A stretch of DNA of 6,526 nucleotides from the NCBI GenBank assembly GCA_002413185.1, contig DHWM01000015.1, positions 1 through 6,526 of the forward strand, in the 5' to 3' direction. A program made the translations under genes and the position numbers. Under the pieces are notes generated by a model, which had not been told where the DNA came from, searched no databases, and was given only the letters and a program-made list of their open reading frames with translations. The DNA comes from Actinobacteria bacterium UBA5182. Lineage in GTDB: Bacteria; Actinomycetota; UBA4738. Shown piece by piece: positions 1-5,769 of the stretch (the first letter of the stretch is position 1; each line of letters begins with the position of its first letter).

Positions 1-312
1 GTCGGGGTCGGGCGAGACCCCCAGCGAACGGGGGTATGGGCCGGCGACCGGAAGGTGTGCGCGATCGGGGTGAAGCTCACCCAAGCCCGGATCACCCTTC
101 ACGGTTTCGCCCTGAATTGCACAACGGACCTGTCATGGTTCGACGCCATCGTTCCGTGCGGACTCCTGGACCGTGGCGTGGCGTCCCTCAGCCTTCTGGC
201 CGGCCGGGAGGTCGCGGTCTCCGACATGGCTCCCATCGTGGCTCGGCGGTTCGAACAGGTCTTCGGCGTGAATCTCGTCTCCCCCGGGTTGTCCGCCCCG
301 GGAATGGGGTAG
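1..312 (+). CDS. lipB: Octanoyltransferase LipB, C-terminal part (5' end outside window)
   Basis: LipB moves the octanoyl group from octanoyl-ACP to the lipoyl-domain lysine of E2 subunits and GcvH in the cytoplasm, the first step of lipoate synthesis. Frame 1 is open from the first base to a TAG at 310-312, giving 103 residues. They match the LipB C-terminal half: TGVWAGDRKVCAIGVK, then LHGFALN, TDLSWFD and IVPCG. The two residues known to be catalytic in the family are visible: the lysine of DRK (codon 52-54) and the cysteine of PCG (codon 157-159). The family's usual end is reached, so the 3' side appears intact. The first in-window ATG-like starts are internal and not the true start. The sortase frame follows 1 base after the stop, and lipA lies at the other end of the window. 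Identity is near certain from the motifs. Confidence 0.96.
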   Translation, partial: VGVGRDPQRTGVWAGDRKVCAIGVKLTQARITLHGFALNCTTDLSWFDAIVPCGLLDRGVASLSLLAGREVAVSDMAPIVARRFEQVFGVNLVSPGLSAPGMG

Positions 313-313
313 T

Positions 314-766
314 CTGGCCGACAAGAGTCCGCCGATCCACATCTCCATTCCCGCCATCCACGTGAGCGCCACCGTCATCCGGCTTGGCCTGAACGGGGAC
401 GGCACGTTGCAGGTCCCCACCGACTTCTCCGAGGCCGGATGGTGGTCCGGTGGGCCCAGCCGCGGTCAGACGGGGCCCGCCGTCATCGTCGGACACATCG
501 ACTCGTTCCGAGGGCCCGCCGTGTTCTCCCGGCTGAAGGAGCTGAAGCCGGGCAACATCGTGGTAGTGAAACGTCAGGACGGCGCGGTCGCCCGATTCAA
601 GGTCCAGCGGAGCATCGAGGTCCCGAAGTCGAACTTCCCGACCGATCAGGTCTACGGCGCGCTGGACTACCCAGGCCTTCGTCTGATTACGTGCGGCGGC
701 GCCTTCGACCACTCCACCGGGCACTCCGTGGACAACATCGTGGTGTTCGCCACACTGGTGTCCTAG
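314..766 (+). CDS. Class F-like sortase catalytic core, apparently lacking its N-terminal anchor
   Basis: Sortases are cell-surface transpeptidases that cleave a sorting motif and attach proteins to the wall or to each other. From the GTG at 362, the protein has GHIDS (catalytic His45), the GPAVFSRL and FPTDQVYG segments typical of class F enzymes, and LITCGG with the catalytic Cys111, ending in DNIVVFATL. Homology begins before that GTG: codons 329-361 read PPIHISIPAIH, the usual first strand of the fold. No ATG, GTG or TTG occurs in this frame between the TGA at 269-271 and position 362; the only CTG is at 314, preceded by GGGG at 306-309. I therefore mark 314 as a tentative start, while a standard call would be 362. 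Either way there is no transmembrane helix or linker, because lipB coding sequence occupies that space. It may be a 5'-truncated pseudogene or a non-anchored enzyme. The usual catalytic arginine near the end is not obvious: Val123 and Asp124 stand there. Confidence 0.8.
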   Translation: MADKSPPIHISIPAIHVSATVIRLGLNGDGTLQVPTDFSEAGWWSGGPSRGQTGPAVIVGHIDSFRGPAVFSRLKELKPGNIVVVKRQDGAVARFKVQRSIEVPKSNFPTDQVYGALDYPGLRLITCGGAFDHSTGHSVDNIVVFATLVS

Positions 767-768
767 CA

Positions 769-787
769 GGGGGCAGGGCCCGCCCCT
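769..787. terminator. Short hairpin between convergent genes, possible bidirectional terminator
   Basis: GGGGC (770-774) can pair with GCCCC (782-786) around a 7-base loop, with a possible extra G-T pair at 769/787. It lies in the 28-base gap between the sortase stop and the thioredoxin-TPR stop, where a terminator serving both strands would be expected. There is no T-run on either side, so intrinsic termination would be weak. The call rests on position and pairing only. Confidence 0.35.
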
Positions 788-794
788 CGCCCGC

Positions 795-1616
795 TCAGAA
801 CAACGCGGCTGCGAGCTTGCGGCGGTATTCCCGGGTCAGGGGATCCTGTTCGCCGAGCACGGCGAAGACCTTGAGCATGGCCGTCCGAGCCTGATCGGGG
901 TTCTGCCCCGCCGTCACCTCGCGGAGGAACGTCGCCAAGGCCTCGTCGAACCTCCCTTCGGCCGCGGCGCGTTCCGCCGCGGCAAGCGGTCCGGCCCCGT
1001 TCGATCCGGGTGCAGCCCACTCCGAAACCTCGATGGCCGCGAGCAACCGCTCCGCCTCCGGGTCGGGCCGGAGGGGCTCCAGCAGCGCTCGCGCTTCCGC
1101 CAGCGAACCCCGCATCGCGGCCAGCCTCCCCAGACCGAGCTTGGCGTACGTGTGGCTCGGATCGAGCTGGAGGGCCTCCCGGTACTGCCGCTCGGCCTCC
1201 TCCACACGTCCCGCCCGTTCGGCCTCCTCGGCTCGCATCGCCACGAGGTCGGCCTCCGTGGGAAGCAGCGTCCCGATGAACCGGCGGATGGACTCCTCGG
1301 GGACGGCTCCGATGAACTCGTTCACCAGGCGCCCGTCGCGGAAAGCCTTCACCGCCGGGATGCTCTGGATCCGAAACGCCGCGGAGGCTTGCGGGTTCGC
1401 GTCCACGTCAAGCTTGGCCAGCAGGAACTGGCCCTGGTACTCCCCCGCCAGTCGCTCCAGCACCGGGCCGATGATGCGGCAGGGCTGGCACCACGCCGCC
1501 CAGAAATCGACCACCACCGGCCGCTGTCGCGACTCCTCCAGGACCGCCGTCCCGAAGGTGGCGTCGGTCACCTCCACCACGTGCGGATTGCCGTTGGAGG
1601 GAGTCAACGATGCCAT
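795..1616 (-). CDS. Thioredoxin-TPR fusion protein, CnoX/YbbN type
   Basis: This protein has an N-terminal thioredoxin fold (about residues 12-115) and a C-terminal tetratricopeptide region (about 120-273). The family includes CnoX/YbbN, chaperedoxins that hold unfolding proteins, protect cysteines from overoxidation and hand clients to GroEL or DnaK. Visible motifs are VVVDFWAAWCQPC with the redox pair Cys43/Cys46, LDVDANP, and IQSIPAVKAF with the cis-proline Pro87. The TPR part shows repeated A/G/L patterns such as AERAGRVEEAERQYREALQLDP and LGLGRLAAMRGSLAEARALL. The length of 273 residues fits the family (about 280). There is no signal peptide, so it is cytoplasmic. E. coli YbbN has lost the CXXC pair, whereas this copy keeps it and so may be redox active. 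The ATG at 1614-1616 is the natural start: the thioredoxin strand begins about 12 residues later. It lies 49 bases downstream of the ACP-PlsC gene on the same strand. Confidence 0.92.
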   Translation of the reverse strand: MASLTPSNGNPHVVEVTDATFGTAVLEESRQRPVVVDFWAAWCQPCRIIGPVLERLAGEYQGQFLLAKLDVDANPQASAAFRIQSIPAVKAFRDGRLVNEFIGAVPEESIRRFIGTLLPTEADLVAMRAEEAERAGRVEEAERQYREALQLDPSHTYAKLGLGRLAAMRGSLAEARALLEPLRPDPEAERLLAAIEVSEWAAPGSNGAGPLAAAERAAAEGRFDEALATFLREVTAGQNPDQARTAMLKVFAVLGEQDPLTREYRRKLAAALF

Positions 1617-1622
1617 GCACCA

Positions 1623-1628
1623 AGATTA
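1623..1628 (-). promoter_or_regulatory. Possible -10 element (TAATCT) for a leaderless thioredoxin-TPR mRNA
   Basis: On the minus strand TAATCT fits the actinobacterial TANNNT -10 pattern and ends 6 bases before the ATG at 1616. Transcription would then begin at or next to the start codon. No Shine-Dalgarno sequence is visible before that ATG, which agrees with a leaderless transcript. I see no convincing -35 box. The gene may also be co-transcribed with the upstream ACP-PlsC gene. Confidence 0.4.
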
Positions 1629-1665
1629 CCGAAAGCCGTCGCGTCCGCCCCGAGTCCCGAACGAG

Positions 1666-2553
1666 TCAGGCCAGCAGCTCGTGGATGGCGGACAGCAACT
1701 GGCCGGTGAGCGCCTCGGCCTTGTCGCGGCGGGCTCGAGGATCGACCTCACGTTCGACCTGGATCGGTGGTCCGAACGCCACCCTGACGTGCTTGCCGAT
1801 CCAGGCCGAGCCCTTCCCGTTCCACCCGGGATGCAGGCCGGTCCCGATGACGCCGCACGGGACGAGGGGCGCTCCGGTTCGAAACGCCAGCCACGACGGG
1901 CCCTGCAGGAAGGGCAGCATCTCGCCGGTCTTGCTGCGCCTCCCCTCGGGATAGACCACCACGGCTTCGCCCCTCTCCAGCAACGCCAGGGCCACGTCGA
2001 CCGAGCGGATGTCGGCGATCTTTCGCTGCACCGGGAACCCTCCAAGCTCCAACCACAGGCGGCTGCGAGCCCGGTCGCCGAACAGCTCCTGTTTCGCCAT
2101 GAAGTAGACGGGGCGGGGCGCCGCCACCACCATCACCGGGATGTCCAGCATGCTTCGGTGGTTGGCCGCGATGATGACGGGCCCAGTCCCAGGGACGTTC
2201 TCGGTGCCGCCGACGCGCATCCGCGTGTACAACCGGAGCGGTCCGGCGCACAACGCCTTCACCCGCTGCTGGCTCCGGCCCAGGTGGTGGTGGACGCGGG
2301 GCCGGGCGGCCAACTCTCTATCGATGGCCCCGGCCACGTCCCCGACCGTTCGGAATTCGGCCACCTCCGAGTCGGTCAGGCGGACCCCCAGCCTCTCCTC
2401 CACCGCCGCCGCGAGATCTGCCGAGGCCAGCGAGTCGAAGCCGATCTCGGCCAGAACCGTCTCCGGGTCGGACGGGCGCACGCCGCGTGGTCCGATCTGC
2501 TCGCAGAGGTCCATGAGCACGTCGTCGACGGCGGGGTCGCGTTCGGCTCGCAT
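1666..2553 (-). CDS. Acyl carrier protein - PlsC-type acyltransferase fusion
   Basis: This single 295-residue chain joins two lipid-synthesis modules. Residues 1-85 form an acyl carrier domain with the phosphopantetheine site IGFDSL (Ser41), followed by an ACP-like helix pattern (DLAAAVEERLGVRLTDSEV). Residues 105-295 form a PlsC/LPLAT acyltransferase with the catalytic NHRSMLD box (His132, Asp137), the GGFPVQRK block, the phosphate-binding YPEGRRS block (Glu203, Gly204) and the APLVPCGVIG block. PlsC enzymes add the second acyl chain to lysophosphatidate, often using acyl-ACP or acyl-CoA. Here the donor may be carried on the enzyme's own ACP, which is an inference. No clear transmembrane helix is seen, so the protein is probably peripheral. 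The ATG at 2551-2553 is the first possible start because a TAG lies in frame four codons upstream. It is divergent from the E1-alpha gene and 49 bases ahead of the thioredoxin-TPR gene. The acyl acceptor cannot be read from the sequence. Confidence 0.9.
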   Translation of the reverse strand: MRAERDPAVDDVLMDLCEQIGPRGVRPSDPETVLAEIGFDSLASADLAAAVEERLGVRLTDSEVAEFRTVGDVAGAIDRELAARPRVHHHLGRSQQRVKALCAGPLRLYTRMRVGGTENVPGTGPVIIAANHRSMLDIPVMVVAAPRPVYFMAKQELFGDRARSRLWLELGGFPVQRKIADIRSVDVALALLERGEAVVVYPEGRRSKTGEMLPFLQGPSWLAFRTGAPLVPCGVIGTGLHPGWNGKGSAWIGKHVRVAFGPPIQVEREVDPRARRDKAEALTGQLLSAIHELLA

Positions 2554-2562
2554 GGCCGGCCA

Positions 2563-2568
2563 ACTCTA
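2563..2568 (-). promoter_or_regulatory. Possible -10 element (TAGAGT) for the ACP-PlsC gene
   Basis: On the minus strand TAGAGT fits TANNNT and ends 9 bases before the ATG of the ACP-PlsC gene. There is no recognisable Shine-Dalgarno sequence between them, only the palindrome GGCCGGCC (2554-2561). A start of transcription close to the ATG would make the mRNA leaderless or nearly so. No clear -35 box was found. Confidence 0.35.
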
Positions 2569-2599
2569 GGACAACAGAGTCGGGACGAAAAAGGCTCGA

Positions 2600-2608
2600 T
2601 GCTAGAAT
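2600..2608 (+). promoter_or_regulatory. Extended -10 promoter (TGCTAGAAT) for the E1-alpha operon
   Basis: TGC followed by TAGAAT matches the extended -10 form TGNTANNNT. It ends 33 bases before the GTG start, leaving a 5' leader of about 25 bases that includes the ribosome binding site. The -35 region (around 2580-2585) does not resemble TTGACA, which an extended -10 can tolerate. It lies in the 88-base divergent region shared with the ACP-PlsC gene, so the two promoters could be co-regulated. Confidence 0.5.
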
Positions 2609-2626
2609 CGGGCGCGATCCGGACGC

Positions 2627-2633
2627 GGGAGGG
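2627..2633 (+). promoter_or_regulatory. Ribosome binding site (GGGAGGG) for E1-alpha
   Basis: The purine-rich GGGAGGG sits 8 bases before the GTG at 2642, good Shine-Dalgarno spacing. It supports the GTG as the start of E1-alpha in the absence of a nearby ATG. Confidence 0.65.
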
Positions 2634-2641
2634 AAACGGGC

Positions 2642-3778
2642 GTGGCCACACGCGTGCAATCACAGTCGGGCAGCCGGCATTCGGCGCTCGGGCTGAGCGA
2701 TCAGGATCTCCTCGACATGTACCGCACGATGGTCATGGCCCGCCTGTGCGACGAGGCCCAGTTCCGCCTGAACCGCCAGGGCAAGGCGCCGTTCGTGGTC
2801 CCCGTCTCCGGGCACGAGGGCTGTCAGGTGGGCTCGGCGTGGCCGTACCAGAAGGGCAAGGACGTGTTCGTCCCGTACTACCGCGACATGGCGATCTGCC
2901 TGACTGCGGGGATGGGGCCGCGCGACGTGTTCCTGGCGGTGTTCGGCAAGAAGGACGACCCTTCCTCGGGCGGACGCCAGATGCCGGCGCACTGGAGCTC
3001 GAAGCGACTCGGCATCCTCACCGGCTCCTCCCCCATCGCCACGCAGATCCCGCACGCCGCGGGCGTCGCCTACGCCATGAAGTACCGGGGCGAGGACGGG
3101 GCCGTGGGGTGCTGGTTCGGTGACGGCGCCACCAGCGAGGGGGACTGGCACGAAGGCCTGAACTTCAGCGGCATCCACAAGCTTCCCGTGGTGTGGTACT
3201 GCGAGAACAACCGGTACGCCATCAGCGTGCCACTGTCGAAGCAGATGGCGGTGAAGGACGTGGCCGTGCGGGCCGAGGGCTACGGGTTCGAGGGCGTGAT
3301 CGTCGAGGGCAACGACGTCCTGGCCTGCTATGAGGCTTCCAAGAACGCGGTGGAGAAGGCCAGAGCGGGGGGCGGTCCAACGTTGGTCGAGCTCAAGACC
3401 TACCGCTTCCATCCGCACACCTCCGACGACGACGACCGCGCGTACCGCTCGCGGGAGGAGGTGGAGGAGGCCAAGCGGAACGACTCGCTGATCGTGTTCG
3501 CGAATTACCTGAAGGACCAGGGCCTCATCAACGAGGACGGCATGGAGAGTCTCCGCGCCGGGCTGAAGGCCGAAGTCGATGCGGAGGTGGGGGCGGCCTG
3601 GAACGCCGAAGATCCTTCGGCGGAGAGCGGCCTCCTGCACGTCTTCGCCGACGGCGAGCCCGGGCCGCGGCGTTCGAACGGCGACGGAGGCGGCGACGAC
3701 GAAAAGTCCGACGCCCTCGAGAGCACCGGCGGCGAGGCCACTCCCGCCGAGGCCCCCGCCCAGGGGGAGAAGGTGTGA
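2642..3778 (+). CDS. bkdA: Branched-chain 2-oxoacid dehydrogenase E1 component, alpha subunit
   Basis: This is the alpha subunit of a thiamine diphosphate (ThDP)-dependent alpha2beta2 E1. It decarboxylates 2-oxoacids, most likely those from valine, leucine and isoleucine, and passes the acyl group to lipoyl-E2. The ThDP/Mg motif GDGATSEGD starts at Gly160 and closes with ENN (Asn189, Asn190), the classic GDG-to-NN spacing. YRFHPHTSDDDD (residues 254-265) matches the conserved loop of branched-chain E1-alpha, and the N-terminal VPVSGHEG and YYRDM segments also fit the family. The domain ends near His333; residues 334-378 are an extra acidic, Gly/Pro/Glu-rich tail with no recognisable fold. The GTG start is backed by GGGAGGG 8 bases upstream. 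The stop overlaps the E1-beta start by 4 bases (GTGA). A pyruvate-preferring E1 is the main alternative, since substrate cannot be fixed from motifs alone. Confidence 0.92.
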   Translation: MATRVQSQSGSRHSALGLSDQDLLDMYRTMVMARLCDEAQFRLNRQGKAPFVVPVSGHEGCQVGSAWPYQKGKDVFVPYYRDMAICLTAGMGPRDVFLAVFGKKDDPSSGGRQMPAHWSSKRLGILTGSSPIATQIPHAAGVAYAMKYRGEDGAVGCWFGDGATSEGDWHEGLNFSGIHKLPVVWYCENNRYAISVPLSKQMAVKDVAVRAEGYGFEGVIVEGNDVLACYEASKNAVEKARAGGGPTLVELKTYRFHPHTSDDDDRAYRSREEVEEAKRNDSLIVFANYLKDQGLINEDGMESLRAGLKAEVDAEVGAAWNAEDPSAESGLLHVFADGEPGPRRSNGDGGGDDEKSDALESTGGEATPAEAPAQGEKV

Positions 3779-4761
3779 CCGAGAAGAACATCGTTCAGAC
3801 CGTCCACGACACCCTGTGGGACGTCATGAAGGACGACGATCGTGTGGTGGTCCTGGGCGAGGACGTCGGGGCGCGAGGAGGGGTGTTCCGAGCCACCGCC
3901 GGCTTCCTCGACGAGTTCGGGGAAGAGCGGGTGATCGACACGCCACTCGCCGAATCCGGCATCGTCGGCGTCGCCATCGGCATGGCCATGCACGGCATGC
4001 TGCCCGTCGCGGAGATCCAGTTCGCCGACTTCATCCATCCAGCATTCGACCAGCTCGTCTCCGAGGCCGCCCGGATCCGGTATCGCAGCGCCGGAGACTG
4101 GAACTGCCCGCTGGTGGTTCGGGCACCGTGGGGCGGCGGGGTCCACGGGGCGCTGTACCACTCGCAGTCGATCGAGGCGTTCTACGGCCACGTCCCCGGC
4201 CTGAAGGTTGTGCTCCCTTCGACCCCGTACGACGTGAAGGGGATGCTGCTCGCCGCGATCAACGACCCCGACCCCGTCATCTTCCTCGAGCACAAGAAGA
4301 CCTATCGGCTGATCAAGGGCGACGTGCCCGACGAGGACTACGAGGTTCCGATCGGGAAAGCCGAGGTCAAACGGGAGGGCGAGGACCTCACGGTGGTGGC
4401 ATACGGCCTGATGCTGCATCACGCCCTGGAGGCGGCGGGACGCCTGGAGGAAGAGGAGGGTTTCTCCACCGAGGTGGTCGACGTCCGGACCATCGCCCCC
4501 CTCGACAAGGAAACGATCCTCCAATCGGTTCGAAAGACGGGCAAAGCACTGGTGGTCTACGAGGACAACCGCACGTACGGTGCCGGCGCCGAGATCTCCG
4601 CGACCATCGCCGAGGAGCTGATGTTCGACCTCGACGCTCCGGTCACCAGGATCGGCGGGCCCGACGTTCCCGCCATGGGCTTCGCCGGTCCCCTTGAGCA
4701 CGCTTTCATGCCCGACGTCGAGAAGATCTTCGCCTCCATGAAGGAACTGGCAAAGTTCTGA
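3775..4761 (+). CDS. bkdB: Branched-chain 2-oxoacid dehydrogenase E1 component, beta subunit
   Basis: This is the partner of the alpha subunit: it supplies the other half of the ThDP site and the contact to E2. The 328 residues match the usual family length (about 325-340). Visible motifs are VLGEDVG (27-32), DTPLAESG with Glu60, the residue that activates the ThDP aminopyrimidine in the family, EIQFADFIHPAFDQ, and HGALYHSQS with the conserved His129. The C-terminal transketolase-like domain follows with VVDVRTIAPLDKETI and VVYEDNRTYGAGAEI. The GTG start at 3775-3777 shares bases with the E1-alpha stop (GTGA), and GGGGGAGAAGG just upstream offers a Shine-Dalgarno sequence, so translation is probably coupled to give equal subunit amounts. 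No E2 or E3 gene follows; they must lie elsewhere, possibly left of lipB. Confidence 0.93.
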   Translation: MTEKNIVQTVHDTLWDVMKDDDRVVVLGEDVGARGGVFRATAGFLDEFGEERVIDTPLAESGIVGVAIGMAMHGMLPVAEIQFADFIHPAFDQLVSEAARIRYRSAGDWNCPLVVRAPWGGGVHGALYHSQSIEAFYGHVPGLKVVLPSTPYDVKGMLLAAINDPDPVIFLEHKKTYRLIKGDVPDEDYEVPIGKAEVKREGEDLTVVAYGLMLHHALEAAGRLEEEEGFSTEVVDVRTIAPLDKETILQSVRKTGKALVVYEDNRTYGAGAEISATIAEELMFDLDAPVTRIGGPDVPAMGFAGPLEHAFMPDVEKIFASMKELAKF

Positions 4762-5351
4762 GCCCCGCCGTCGAGCTCCGGCTCCTCGAACCCTCCGACG
4801 CGCCCGCGTACCTCGCGTTGCTTCTGCGGAACCGCGGATTCCTGAAACCGTTCGAGCCCTCTCGGCCGGACTCCTACTTCACCGAGGAGTGGCAGGCCAC
4901 CCGCCTGGCGAGAAGCGAGACCGGCCGGGCCTTCGGGATCATCGAGGGAGAGAGCGGAGAGCTCGTGGGACGCCTGGAGCTCTCCGCCATCACTCCCCCG
5001 CCGGCGCTGCACGCGAACCTCGGGTACTGGGTCGACCAGGGACACAACGGTCGCGGCTATGCCACCGAGGCCGTGGCGGCTGCTCTGGCTCAGGCCTTCG
5101 ACCCCGGCGGTCTCAGGCTGCACCGGATCCAGGCCGCCGTGATGCCCAGGAACGATCGATCCATCCGGGTGTTGGAGAAGAGCGGGCTGCGACGGGAGGG
5201 GTTCGCTGAACGATATCTGGAGATCGGCGGCCGGTGGGAGGACCACTGGATCTACGCCATCACGGCGGAGGAGTGGCCCGGCGCCGTGACCTCTTCGGGT
5301 GGACGGGATCGGATAGGCGGCGGCTTTCCCAAATCGCGGGGACAGCGCTAG
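4758..5351 (+). CDS. GNAT-family N-acetyltransferase, RimJ/RimL-like
   Basis: This is a GNAT-fold acetyltransferase resembling RimJ/RimL, which acetylate protein N-termini, though many relatives act on small molecules or antibiotics. With the start used here (197 residues), acetyl-CoA motif A is NGRGYATEA (residues 97-105). The typical RimJ ending follows: Asn132, Ser135, LEKSGL (139-144) and EG. The first ATG/GTG/TTG in frame is the TTG at 4818, but family-like sequence continues before it: codons 4773-4817 read ELRLLEPSDAPAYLA, the usual opening of this fold. The only plausible start upstream is CTG at 4758, overlapping the E1-beta stop as CTGA, with AAGGA at 4741-4745. It gives a length close to RimJ (194 in E. 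coli). A conservative call would be 4818-5351. The overlap suggests co-translation with E1-beta. The substrate is unknown. Confidence 0.85.
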   Translation: MSPAVELRLLEPSDAPAYLALLLRNRGFLKPFEPSRPDSYFTEEWQATRLARSETGRAFGIIEGESGELVGRLELSAITPPPALHANLGYWVDQGHNGRGYATEAVAAALAQAFDPGGLRLHRIQAAVMPRNDRSIRVLEKSGLRREGFAERYLEIGGRWEDHWIYAITAEEWPGAVTSSGGRDRIGGGFPKSRGQR

Positions 5352-5354
5352 GCT
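5325..5354 (+). promoter_or_regulatory. Weak candidate promoter for the small unknown gene
   Basis: TAGGCT at 5349-5354 fits TANNNT and overlaps the acetyltransferase stop codon. TTTCCC at 5325-5330 lies 18 bases upstream as a poor -35 match. Transcription would start near 5361, about 30 bases before the ATG. The gene could equally be read from the upstream operon. Confidence 0.3.
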
Positions 5355-5374
5355 GCGTCACGATCCGATTGGGC

Positions 5375-5384
5375 AAAGGAGGGG
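5375..5384 (+). promoter_or_regulatory. Strong ribosome binding site (AAAGGAGGGG)
   Basis: AAAGGAGGGG is close to a full anti-16S match and lies 5 bases before the ATG at 5390. It fixes the start of the small gene, although the frame is open further upstream, and suggests high translation. Confidence 0.8.
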
Positions 5385-5389
5385 CGAGG

Positions 5390-5746
5390 ATGGCAAAGGA
5401 TGCGGCGATCGTGACCTCGTGGGGGCCACCGGTGGTCGGCAGGGAGGCAAAGTCGCTGGAGGTCTTCATGGAGTTCATGACCTTCATCGGCAAGCAGGCG
5501 GCGGAAGGGAGATGCTCCGAGGCCGAACCGTTCCTCGCGTCTGACGGCTCGGGCGGGTTCGCCATCGTCCGGGGGAAGTCGGACGCGCTGGGCGAGCTGT
5601 GGGAGTCGGACGAGAACGTTCGGCTCATCACCAAAGCGCAACTCTTCGTGAGCGACCTCAAGATCCACTGGTATTACACAGGCGAAGAGATCATGAACCT
5701 CACCAGCGTGTTCGCCCAGGTGCTGGGCGAGGCCGGGCTGGGGTAG
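5390..5746 (+). CDS. Small protein of unknown function, possible dimeric alpha-beta barrel fold
   Basis: This 118-residue protein is not one I can name. It has no signal peptide or membrane segment. The pattern reads as strand (AAIVTSWG), helix (KSLEVFMEFMTFIGKQAA), two strands (about 44-61, AEPFLAS and FAIVRG), helix (64-84), strand (DLKIHWYY, 89-96) and a last helix (99-112). This beta-alpha-beta-beta-alpha-beta order is that of ferredoxin-like, dimeric alpha-beta barrel proteins such as the YciI or EthD groups, which may be small-molecule binders or enzymes; this is inference. Notable residues are GREAK (17-21), the single Cys42 and His93 in the last strand. The ATG at 5390 is chosen for its near-perfect Shine-Dalgarno sequence; sequence upstream of it in frame overlaps the acetyltransferase and looks non-coding. 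The gene is closed by a strong hairpin at 5770-5799. Confidence 0.85.
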   Translation: MAKDAAIVTSWGPPVVGREAKSLEVFMEFMTFIGKQAAEGRCSEAEPFLASDGSGGFAIVRGKSDALGELWESDENVRLITKAQLFVSDLKIHWYYTGEEIMNLTSVFAQVLGEAGLG

Positions 5747-5769
5747 CTCCGGCCCGAACCCTGCGCGCG

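Noticed and set aside
272..312. Programmed +1 frameshift joining LipB to the sortase
   Set aside because: A slippery C-run exists, but a cytoplasmic LipB fused to a surface enzyme makes no functional sense, and LipB already ends at its usual length.
1651..1666. Repeat GAGTC-CCGAAC-GAGTC between the two minus-strand genes
   Set aside because: It is a short direct repeat, not an inverted one, so it forms no terminator hairpin; it is likely chance.
2554..2561. Palindrome GGCCGGCC just before the ACP-PlsC start
   Set aside because: It is only 8 bases, expected often in such G+C-rich DNA and also present in lipB near 199; there is no evidence for an operator.
1033..3123. Long plus-strand open frame of 696 codons across the thioredoxin-TPR and ACP-PlsC genes
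   Set aside because: It is antisense to two genes with clear domains and motifs, has no family-like sequence, and is explained by the scarcity of stop codons in G+C-rich DNA.
2660..3640. Long minus-strand open frame opposite E1-alpha
   Set aside because: It mirrors the E1-alpha codons, is rich in His/Arg/Val without motifs, and has no sign of its own start signals.
3505..4701. 398-codon minus-strand open frame opposite E1-alpha/E1-beta
   Set aside because: It spans the junction of two well-supported genes on the other strand, and its translation shows no recognisable domain.
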